From: Cylicocyclus nassatus
Lineage: Eukaryota; Nematoda; Chromadorea; Rhabditida; Strongylidae
DNA: 64,000 nucleotides
NCBI GenBank assembly: GCA_958299035.1
Contig: CATQJL010000316.1
Coordinates: 22,545,676 to 22,609,675 of the forward strand
Reading direction: 5' to 3'
The notes beneath the pieces were generated by a model. The model worked only from the letters and a program-made list of their open reading frames with translations, was not told where the DNA came from and searched no databases. This document shows positions 35,501 through 47,500 of this stretch, one piece after another; positions within the stretch are counted from its first letter, which is position 1, and each line of letters begins with the position of its first letter. The position numbers and the translations under genes were made by a program.

Positions 35501-38500
35501 ACCGCGCCGTGTCTCACGCAGGTAACGTTTCCTCTTATAGCGTGTAAGTGCGGCATCCAGCAAGGCCCGGAGCTCGCCAGAGTTGTTTTGTCGGGCCGTG
35601 GCCTAGAGGGCCGGGGCTTGCCCGAAAACTACAATGCAGAGAGTCCTATAAGGGCCGAGGCTCGCCCGTGTGGTTTATCTTGGGCCGCGGGTGTTCCGAT
35701 AGAATATTTGAGGCCCGCGGCCTTTCCGTAATGACAACATTGGGCCGCGGGTCGCCAAGCAATTAAATCTAGGGCCGCGGATGGTCAGTGCAAGAATTTG
35801 ATGCCCGCGCACCGCCGAAGGATACCGTTAGGGGCCGCGGGTGCTCGCAGTAATTTGCATATACATAAGCAAAAGAATCGGATTATTTTTGGAAAACAGC
35901 CTAAGAATTATGTAAATAATGATTGGTTTTTTGCAAATTATCTCTGCTTTGCGACGAGGTAATGAGGTATTTGCGAATTAACTGGGATATGAGCAAGGTA
36001 TGGTTGAAATTTTTTTCCAAATGGTGTGGCGCACTTTTTCTTTCAAAACTGCTTGAGGTGACATCAAAAGAATAGATTTGTAAGTTTTTTCTTCCCCACC
36101 TAATCTCTTTTAGGTGACACCTAATACATCTCAAATTTCTGTATATAAACTCTCAAGCAGCTTTGAAAGATTTGCTTTCTCTTGACAAGGAAAGTGTTTT
36201 TGGTCGGAGTGGCCTTGTAGAGTTCTATACCATCCTGTGGCGCTTCGAACGCCGATTGCAAATCTGCTTTCACTGTCTGCCAAACGCTTCTGGAAGCCGA
36301 GTGGGCAACTCAGACAGAATGTTGAGGATTGCTTATATGGCTCAATGTTGAATATGAGGCTTTTATATAGTGGAGACCTCTCGTTTAATGCACACTACTC
36401 AGCACCCTCTATGAGCGCTAAAGCGACCGTAAAAGTTAAGTTCAACTGTTTTTTACGTATATTTCTCCTCTGAAAACACTCATAATTTCGCGTCCAAAGG
36501 CTTGGAATGCCATTTCGAAAACGCGAAATTCTTGGCGATCCTGCTTCACACATACTGTAGTGGGCGTCAACGTCAATATGACGCAAAGGAAAAACAAATA
36601 TTAGTTTCTCTGTGTTGGGTGTCACTCTAACTTTTACAATACGAAGCTTTGTTTGATCCATTGCCGCGTATGTGTAAAATGCCTTTTTTGTTGTTTGCCC
36701 TTTTTAAGAATGGGTGTTTTTTTGTGAAAGGAGATGAAGAGCGGGTACAGATAGGGAAGACCTAGCAGCTGATTCAATTTCAAAAAGACCTTGTATATCT
36801 TTGTTTATTTTTTCATGGTATCATAGTATCTGGCTTTCTCAAACATATCAGGTAGTAATATTAAAATTTTATTCTGCTAATGCTTACTTGTTCCCCTGTT
36901 CGCATTCCCTTTGATGGCATCCCTGACATCAATCTTGACGAATTTTCCCCTGGCCATTGTTCCTAGTCTTTTTTCTACTTGGCACACCTCCTGCTGGCAA
37001 TTCTCGTGGTGAAATCTTTATACTTATCTCTCCTGGTACTCTTTCTAATAATATTTTTTGTTCTAACATTGCTGTTGGCTTTCTTGATCTCATAGATTTT
37101 CTTCTTGTTGGTATCCCTGCTGGCCTTGTTGGCATTGATGATTCTCCTTTTGGCCTTCTTCGTCCTGATATTCCTTTTGGTGGAATTTTCGCTGGCCCTT
37201 CTGGCATTGATTCTCCTTTTGGCGTTTCTGTTTGTGACATTCCTTTTGGTGGGATTTCCGCTGGCCCTTCTGGCATTGATTCTCCTTTTGGCGTTTCTGT
37301 TTGTGAAATTCCTTTTGGTGGGATTTCCCCTGGCCCTTCTGGCATTGATTCTCCTTTTGGCTTTTCGCGTTGTGCCATTCCTTTTGGTGGGACTCCTGCC
37401 GCCGCTGCTGGCATTGATGATTCACCTTTTGGTGATCGTGACATTTCTTTTGATGGGGTTTCTGATGGCCCTGGTGGCATTGATCCTCCTTTTGGCATTC
37501 CTGCTAACATTCCTGCTGGCAGCATTTCTGCCAACATTAATCCTCGTTTTAGCGTTTCTGCTAGTGACATTTCTTTTGGTGAGATTCCCGGCACTGCTGG
37601 CACAGATGTTCCTCCTGGTGCCGTTACTGCTTGTAAAATTCCTTTCGGTGGAACTCCTGCCGCCATCCCTGCTCTCATTCCTGCTGCCATTCCTAATAAT
37701 TCTGCTTCCGTACCTGGCATTCCTGCAGGCATCCCCCATAGTCCTCCTGGTGGCATTCCTGGCATAATCCCTGGTGGTGGCATTCCTCCTGTAAATGGCA
37801 CACCAATCGGACCTCCGGGTAATGCCCCGGGTAGACCACCATTATATCCATATGCATATGGAAAAGGATGCATCATATCTAAATGAAATGTGCAAACATA
37901 ATCGCAAAGCATCTGCACCAAAAGACTAACATCCATATGAAGGAGGAGCGGTGGCTGGTTGCATCGTAGACTGTGAGTTTGCTGTGGAGATAAAGGAGAT
38001 CAGCAGCGCAATTATGAGCATGTTTCAACTGAAATGGCTGAAATATTTCGGTAAAAAAATCAGGGAACACATCTTATTGTTAATGTCTTTGCGCAACTAC
38101 TTTTGCAGCTCAGACCTCTTTGATACGGAAAAAACTTGAAAGTGCCAACTAGTGTGTATACTTTGAAATGGCGAGATTACGCTGTAGGGATTGAAAAATA
38201 GCAGCGCTTCCAGCACTCCGAGCGAAAATACAATGTTCGCCATAATTAGTAAGCCACTCTAGAAATCGTCGCAATCTTCTTCTTGTCATTGATGTCTAAA
38301 ACTTTGCTGTATTGTGCGCATGTCAACCTTCCATGAGCCCTTGAAACGGCTTCCAGTCTTGTTGAGTTTGAACGGAGCAAAACGAAAAAAAATCGAAAAA
38401 GCCCTTAATTGAAAGCTAGACAAATCATAAAGACACCTGGTTTAATCACTATCGCATTTGTTGACTCTCAAATTTTGTACAGGAAACATTTGCAACACCT

Positions 38501-41500
38501 ACGGCCATCATCCTCCTCAAACAAAAGCGATCATTGCATTTTTTGCTTTTAAAAGCATCAACTCAGACAAACCACCGGAACTTCCGCAGGACACGCCAAA
38601 TTTGCAGAAGATCCGCAGAATTTTGTTCACTATTGCAAAAATGAAAACGTTGAAAAACGGAACTTTCGCAGAACCTTCTTCGAAATCCTGCGGAAATTCC
38701 GAAGAATGCCAGAGGTTCCGCAGCACTTCGGCCTGCCAGAACTTCCGCAGGACTTTGAATGTGTTGTCTCGTGATGTTGCCTTGCCAACAACTAGAGTGC
38801 ATTATCGAACATTTCAGCCGTAGTGTAGAGGATAGTAGGTGGGTCTCACATTCAATAGAGTGAGGTTCAAATCTCGCTTCGATGTTTTCCTTTGCTGTTG
38901 CAGTTGATATTCTTCGGAACTTCCGCAGGATCTTAAAAGTCAATCTTTTTCAACAGACAGCTGATTTAAGGAGTCTTCAAGCTCTTGTTTATTTCAAATG
39001 ATAGTAATAAAATCTGCTATCCTTTTTGATAAATGAGGTGAAGAACGCTCTCATAAACTCTGCGTAATCGCTAATATTGACGGACAAACTCCAACCTCAC
39101 CATGGAGTTGACGCACTTTTGCACCACATAACTCAATTTTCAAGCAACAGAAAATGCTGTAATGTGGCCATTACGAAGCCATACAACAGTGGACTTGGGG
39201 ATTGAGCACTCTGGTTCAGCCGCAGTTGACATCCACTGAATGTTGAGTGGAGCACCATGCACAGTCAAAGCCAACTCAGATCAAGAGATAAGACACTGGA
39301 CGCTTAAAACTTCAAAATCTTAGCTAATCTCATTCATCGGGTGAAATATGACATGAAAAGCAGAGGGAAATAAGGAGATCTAGGGTTATATCGAATCTTC
39401 TGCTCGCAGAGAATTTTCGCGAGAAGTTTTTCAGTTCTAAATCGCAACTGCATCAATAGGGAAAGCCAGAAGTTGTTGCAAAAGCTGCGTCACCATGTAG
39501 GCAATTTGATAAATCAAATCCAGCGCTTCATGAACATTGCAAACAGACTTTTGTGGAGTAAAAGTGTGACAACCCTATGGTGCGGTCCGGAGTCTGTCCG
39601 TCAATATCAGTGATTACGCAGAGCTTATGGAAGCGCTCCTCACCTCATCTATCGATGCTCAGTAGATTTTATGACTATCATTTGAAATAAAAAAGGGCTT
39701 GAAAACTCCTCAAACCAGTTTCTTGTTATAGCAAATTGACTTTTGATGCTTTTGAAAGCAAGAAGTGCAGTGATCGCTCCTATTTGAGTAGGGTGACAGG
39801 CAGAAGTGTGTTGCAAATGTTTCATATTTTAGGATTTAATTGTACAAGAAAATCTGAGATTCAACGAATGCGATAGTGATTAGAAAAAACCAGGTGTCTT
39901 TATAATTTTGATTAGCTTTCATTAAAGGCTTTTTCAAATTTTTTCGTTTTTCTCCGTTTAAACTCAACAAGACTAGAAGCCGTTTTGAGGGGTGGGTTAA
40001 CACGCGCACAACACAGCAAAGTTTTAGACAGATTCATTGGCAAGAACGAAAATTACGACGATTTCTAGAGCGTCTTCATAATTATGGCCCAGCATCTGTA
40101 GATAGATGCGAACTTGTTGCCGAGAAACCTCATCAGTGTCGCATCATTTCTGGATACCCTAAATCTTACAGATGAGTCCTCTTATTGAACAAGCCCATCT
40201 ACAGATGAGTCTGCCTGCAGACAAGTCCACTTTTGACTTAGACAAAGCCCTTCAGATAAGTTCGCCCTACAGATACCGTTTTCTTTCCATTATAACTACC
40301 CTGAAATCTTTTTAATTTAGTCCGAAGACTGTCAGATAAGTCCGGACTTATGTACGCGGACTTATCTGATAGGAGAACTTATCTGCAAGATTCTTGGCAA
40401 TGCGAGGTTGCATATTCATCGACTTTTCTTGTCAAAAAGGCGGACTTATATGTAAGATTTTAGGGTATATTTGCCAAGAAAGTGGTCTTTTGCAGAGGCG
40501 CAGACGGATTTAGCACTGAGAATCTCGATTTGTAGTATTGTTATCTTTCTTTCTCTCTCTCCCTCCTTTTGAAGCTGAGGCAATTGGCATATGGCAAATT
40601 ATTAGAGTGTCTCATTATTTTTCTGCTGTTTTCATTACAACCGTCGTCTTCTTTGTATCTTTCTTTCAATTGATGTGACTTGAGTCATTCGACAGAACAA
40701 GACAAGCTCTACAAGATGGTATGAAGAGTCCGCTCAAATCATATTCCAAGTGAAGTTTTGGGGTGAGTTCTGATAGCAGTCGAAAAGAAGTTTACCGTCA
40801 AAAATCGTATTTCCGCCCCAAAATATCTCAAAAATCATCAATTTATCCTAGCAATCAAGATTCAATTGTACGCTTTCCGCATTTTTTACATGGCTAGAAA
40901 TAAGGAAAAAATGAATTTAGTAAAATGACAAACTCCGCCCCTAGACGTCCGGAGCTCCTCCCACGTACATGGTCATACATGGTCATATAGCTCAGATATA
41001 CAGAAGATCATGTATTGGTACCCTTTGCAAGTGTCCCAGTTCGTGAGAAATGCTGATGTTAAGGGTAAAAACGGTAAAGAATTATAAGACACCCTAATAG
41101 CTGCTAATCAAAAAAAAATTTTAATTTTTAAGGCATATTGATCTTCGTACTTGAAGATGGTTACACTAGTCTTTGATTTTTAATTACATGCTGGCTTCTT
41201 GTAGAGCCCGAAATTACGGTGTACTTACTGAGGCTTGTAAGTACTCATGTAAGAACAGCTCTACTTTTTTGGAGTATACATAAGAAAGTTCGTTTCTTCA
41301 GTTTCTTGTTGAACCAGTTACGGTATATATGAGCGTTTGATGTTGATAGTATAAGGTGACGAAAAAAATCTGTAGGAGTTTCATATAGGAAGGTCCGATT
41401 TTTTTTTATTTTTAGGACTTTGCGATTTAGATCTTATCTTCGAACCTTTCGCGCATCAACACGGTGCGAAAGTATGAATTTAATTTGGAAAGTTTGCTTT

Positions 41501-44500
41501 GCTCTCGAATGATATCTCTCATGCATTTTTGAAAAAAGCTTTACTGCAGTCCTATCACAAATAAATTATAAGAGACATTATTTGCTTTCTGACTGATAAG
41601 ACCAAAGACCGACCAACCGTCAAATCAGTAAAGCGTCCGTTTACTGATTCAAAACTTCGAAAGAATTCATTTATCATCAACAAGTTGTGCAATCAAGCTT
41701 CCTACTTCTACTTGGATAAAGAATCTATCAGCTCAACGTAACGTGAATTGTTTGTAGAGTGACTATCAACAAAGGGTAGAGGTATCAGATAGTAGAGTCT
41801 TCCAGTTCCTCTTTGTAGATACTCAAAATGACATTCGACGTGGTTTTCCTGAGCGTTATCTCTACGCATAATATAACACAAACAAATCTGAGCAAGTTTC
41901 AAAGAGGGCTCTAGAAGCGATTACGTAGTACCTCACACAACAAGAAAGGAACAGCATAAGCATTAGCATTTTCTTTACTCTTACATTTGATATTAAGGGT
42001 AGTTGAGATTATAGAGCTAAACACAGTTACTCATCTACACATTTCTTTGGACACATGAATGATATGTACTCAAAACTGGGAACTTCAATTTGCAAGCACT
42101 TTCGCTCTAGCATTTGCTTGATGATAGAGAAACAACACAACATTCGTGAAAGATAGCATTGACAATGCACAGGACTGTTTGGGAGCGGGCACAAATAATC
42201 TAGGTTGTTTTCAAGAGTTAAAACGCTTTTATGGATCGAATGGGTGAAAAAGTGATTTTATAGCTGAAAACAAATTTTCGACGACGAGAAAAGCGTCATT
42301 AAAACAAGTTTATTGTCCCTCATGCATGTAGAAAACTAAAAATCTATTCTGTGTTGATCTCTATGATCCGTTGCTGTTGAATCTAAGCGTCTTTGTGAGC
42401 GTCGAATACTGTCATCTCGAACAGGCTGTTGATTGGTCCCTCTTTATCCGCCAGTTTGCGGCCTTACGATTCGCGTTTCGTCGTCATCAGCCTGGGCTGG
42501 TGCATCTATGACTCCAGCCCACCAATTGCGTCTATATTGCCAGTTCTGGCCCTGTGCCGATGCAATCGGCACCTCTCTTTGTAGCCTATCACTCTTTCGC
42601 CAGATTACCGTAAAGGTCATGCCATAAGCATGACCTGCTGTGATATGAGTGTGTTTATAGCCCAGATGTTTGTTATGTTACTTTGCCACGCCTTTAATCG
42701 TCAGCATTCTACCACTGCACGAATGGGTGCATGTCGTCTGTTCAATAAAGCTCTAATAGCTTAGTGTTCTATTAACGCATTAGGAGCCACCATACTCCAC
42801 TACAGGCGCCACCTATTCGCCTAAGGCTACAATAAAGCCTACAGCCAATACATTTCTGGTGTATCGGCTAAACAAGACCGATACCATGCTCCGCTTCCAA
42901 GGACAAGATAGAAGCCACAATGGAGCAATTCCGATTTTGCATCACCATATGGAGGATGAGAGAATTCACGCCAAAAGACTCGCGGAACTACTACGAAAGT
43001 ACGCGAGCTATGGTGAGAAAACATTATTTCCAGACGATGAACAGGAGCGACGAAAAGTATGCGTCGACAAACTGCACGTACTACCAAAGTGCATCTTCGA
43101 CATCATCCTGGGCTCACAATTGGCACGATCAAAGACCGACTTGCTCAAGAAACTGTACAAAAGCGAGAAGTGCAGATTTACGAGGCAGCGGATGGCAGAA
43201 GATTTGGATTCGCTCAACAGAGAGATAAATCAAATCACTAATGAGCCGAAATGTTTATTCACACACTAGAAGAATGTGAGTCAAAGGCAAAGATAGAACT
43301 GTCCAGACTGGAACGTAAAAAATCGTTCAGTATCAGCAGAGACGAGCATAACTTTTTACAACCAGACACCAAAGAAGATAATTATAATGTGTCATTATCC
43401 GCTAAGAAATTCTCTGCCACAGATAGCTCACCTGCTTACGACGAAACAGAACAGAAATGTGCTACAGCGGACATCCCAATTTATCGATGAGGGTGGCCTC
43501 AGCTGTGCGACAGTGAAAACGGAAGAATCACCAAAAACCGAGCTGCAGATAGTCGATGGCAACGATGATCAATCCACGGACGCAACCTTTCTCGTCCACG
43601 CTGTGGCATCTCTGCAGGTCATGGCACTTCAAGTAACAGGAGAAGCAAATACAGCCTTCTCCAATGATGAGCAAATTCCCGCTCCGTTTTCATACAAGAC
43701 TGCTGTGCACATTGACGATATCTCTAAGCCCAATTCCTTATCATCCTATTGTGTTGAGTATAATAATCACACAAATTTCATCATCTGGTTATTCCAACCA
43801 TCTGCCTTCTGTCGTTGCCACGTCCGCTCACACTTCGCGGATCTCAAGACAGTTACTGTACGCGCCATTCAACAACGACCACTGCTCTATCCAGACAAAA
43901 AGAAGAAAGTGCGAAATGGAGTAGATTATTTGATGTGTTTTTATCATGTCCTCTTCTTCTTCCCTCTTCTGCTTCATACATGGCCGGCCGCAGTGTGCCG
44001 ATGCAATCGGCACCTCTCTTTGTAGCCTATCACTCTTTCGCCAGATTACCGTAAAGGTCATGCCATAAGCATGACCTGCTGTGATATGAGTGTGTTTATA
44101 GCCCAGATGTGTGTTATGTTACTTCGCAACGCCTTTAATCGTCAGCATTCTACCACTGCACGAATGGGTGCATGTCGTCTGTTCAATAAAGCTCTAATAG
44201 CTTAGTGTTCTATTAACACATTAGGAGCCACCATACTCCACTACAGGCGCCACCTATTCGCCTAAGGCTACAATAAAGCCTACAGCCAATACAGGCCCTT
44301 CCCCCAATCTAATGCTACAAAAATTGGAAGGTAAGAGTAAAACTGGCAAAAGGATTTTTTAGCTTAGTTTTTGCCAGGAAGCCACCGCTTCGTTAGATGT
44401 CCGTACCGGATGTAGGTGGTCGCGACGGATGAGTTAGCTGTACTGACAATGAGTTGCATGTCACATAATGTACGACCATCTGCGTCGCGGTTTTGAACGT

Positions 44501-47500
44501 CTCACCAACGTTAATGAGGATGTTCTTGGAGCTTTCCTTGCGACAAGATTTTACTCTAACAACGCCAGTCACCCTTGTTTATGTGTTGAGATAAGGCAGG
44601 TATCCGTCGCGTGAGGTCTCAGTGTGAGCTTGATGTAAGTGAGCGCTGGATAAGAATATCATGGCAACACAGCAATCATTGATGACGAGACTATCAAAGG
44701 CATATGCTGTACGAGCTAGTACCGTTTCTGCGATTCTCTTCATAAAGTATATAGCGAAGAATGGTGCTGATAATTGGGCCATAGATAACCCACGTATCTG
44801 CGAGTAAAAATGCAGACCATGTGTGGTGAAATAGGCATTCGCTCACTAGGTCCGCTTCCATCAATGCGCTTTGCTGAGTTCAGTTATGTTTATAGTACCA
44901 GGATACTTATCCAACATTTGCGATAACGCTTGTACCTGTTCTTCCTGCACATTAGTGCAAAGAGAGTTACGTCAAACGATTCAATTGCTGTACTTAAGTC
45001 AAACTTCGCGTTCTGAACTTGTTCATTGAACTCGCTTGCATTGGGTAAGTTTGCTGCTTTTCTTTAGCAGCTAGCTCCTATCTAGGTAGATACCAGGGAT
45101 TTCTATCAGGGGGCCCGCCTATCCAACTGTTAATTGGTTTGATTTGTACGTTGCCGCTAACATTGAGTTTGTTTCGTGCACGAAAAACTTGTAGGCCTTC
45201 AACAGGCTTAAAAAGGGATTACAGCAGTATTACTTGAAGCTGCTTATGAGACTATTAGGTAAGTCGTGCAGATCTTGCAGTCATAGGAACGGCCCATACC
45301 TGCAAATTGCGAGTTAGATTCGAGAAGATTTCACCCTTAGCCAAACATACATACTTTAGAACGAAGCCCCATTTTTCTCTTTCTTAGGAGCAAAATGAAG
45401 AAGATCTATGCATATATGGGTAGAAGACATTAGGCCGCCGAAGTTCCGCGCGGACATTTGCAACGAACAACGCACCCTCATCATTATTGCCTCATGCTAG
45501 CTGTCCGCGGGGTGAATCCTATCGGCGAACAAATGTCCTCCATCCTTCATATCTCTGTTGGTCCTGGCCGCGGCATTATACAATCCATAGTTTTCTGGCA
45601 CACCTTCGCCGGGGTGAAATTTCATGCGTAGGCATATCGTGGCTTCTAAACCGCAGATTTGATGCTTGTGAAACTGTTGTCCTTGGTGACAGAGTGGTAG
45701 TTGGAAAAGACGTCAGTCGAGTCTAGTTTTGTGAAAAATCAAATTTTAATGCTTTACTCACAGGCATTGATCGAATCCGTTTCTGTCTCGCTCGCGCGGA
45801 ACATCCATAGTGCTGCTCCAAATAAAGCAAAGAAGAGCACAAGACAATGTAGATTTTTCAAGGAATTCTTTATTGACTAGAAGGTAGGGCCCGCCAAAAA
45901 TTAGAGAAACTCTAGCTTCGTGTCTTCAGTGGAGACATGAAGTCGTCGTAGCACGACCATTAAAGTAATCTATCTCTAAATGGAAAAGGCTGTTCATGAA
46001 CAAAATGAGCCGAAGCGACCTATGCAATCTTCTGAAACAATTTGTACGCTTCAACGCTTATGCTTTGGCTGCGCGGGCCATAATATCGCTACAGCTGTAG
46101 GGTAATGAATTTTGGTTCAGGGGCTATAGTTTTTGGTTTTGTACATGCGATATGCAATGAATACATTTCGATGGTGCTTTTTCCCAACGTAAAACAACAA
46201 TTCTTTTGTTATAATGTTAGAAAACCAAAATTTGTCAGCACTCAATCTTTGGAAGTGTTGTCCGAGGGTGTTTGGACACACCTACATTTCTGCGCACTCC
46301 CATCAATACCTTCACTCTAAATGGTTGCTGAAAAGTATGGTATATCGTCACATCTTTTGCTGCAAAATCTTTCATAGAAAACAAAGTTGTGCAAAACTAT
46401 TTTTGTATACCAAAGGTAGTGTACGACTGGGTTCCTGCACATGCATAAGACCGCACCAGCTTATCTTGAAGTTAGCGCTTCGGAAATGTTATGTGAAGAT
46501 GTGCTCATTGCGAATCCGCGGCAATAGTCCGGTTAATAATCGAATAGATTGTGAGCCTGAGCTTTGTAGGGTAAATTCTGAGAAATAAGACAGTCCTGTA
46601 ACATTAAAAGATTCTCTTTCCTGGTACAAAACACGTATTTTACACATGATGCTGACTGACTGCAGCGCAGCGCCTTTCAAGGGGAAACAAACTCCGGATT
46701 CCTTTTTGCACCGGAGAATTTTCTCGAGTTTCTCTTCATCTCAAAATAGAGACTGTCCAGAAGCTACACATTAGCTACACATTAGAACACCGCCATGTTC
46801 CACGAAAATGTTGTATGTGGTAAATGTTGTAACACCCATACTTGCCGGTAACCCTGTGTAATGTACCGTTTCTCTATCCTAAGCAGTGCTAGACGAGAAT
46901 GCGTGTAGCTCCGAGATAAAACAAGGTTACGACTTTATGCTTTAAGGGTCCCGAGGACGCTTTCCCATCCCACGCTGAATAGTCTAGGAGTTTCTAACAC
47001 TTTCAAGGCCCATAATTAGCACCAGCATTCGCACATTCGCCCATCGCTCCATTGCAGTCCTTGTCTCATTCAGAGCTGTGCCGACTGCGGGAATGGCTGG
47101 GCGGAGAAAATGCAAGAAGTGAATTTCAAGTTCATTATTTTAATGAGGAAGTCACCAAAGACAAGCGGCACGGATTGTCAAAGTTACTGTAGTGACTCTA
47201 TCAGTGTTGACTGCAATGTTTGAAGTTAGCACGAGCAGCGAGCAGTGACTATGAAACATTTCACCTGAAAAAACTTATTGATATAATTTCATAGGAAAAC
47301 CTGAAAACCCTTTCCAGTACCAGAAGAATAACTGTGAAGAAATGGAAATCACTCGTCAAAAATTTGTCATTTGTCGCCGCGTGGTCAAAGGATCGGCTCA
47401 GTATCAAATTTCTCTTCCCTATAATGCAACAAGTAACATGTTCCAGTTGGTTAGACTTCATAATTTTCCTTCTATCAATTTTCATCCGTCTGCATTCATT

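Larger units (their letters stand above)
33344..46175. repeat. Tandem duplication, copy B
   Basis: Collinear with copy A. The junction with copy A is a short unmatched stretch of about 12 bases (33,332-33,343). Copy B lacks the large palindrome, the gypsy nest, the hAT-like element, the Helitron and the LINE, and preserves their empty sites. Private insertions are the GC-rich island at about 34,975-35,850, the foldback at 38,239-40,088 and the LTR element at 42,553-44,293. Confidence 0.85.

Noticed and set aside
38819..38890. tRNA gene
   Set aside because: A- and B-box-like words are present, but the T-loop would be eight bases and no acceptor stem forms; at best a tRNA-derived repeat.
43387..44025. 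Second protein of the small LTR element
   Set aside because: It runs into the 3' LTR and shows no conserved motif; kept only as an open frame.
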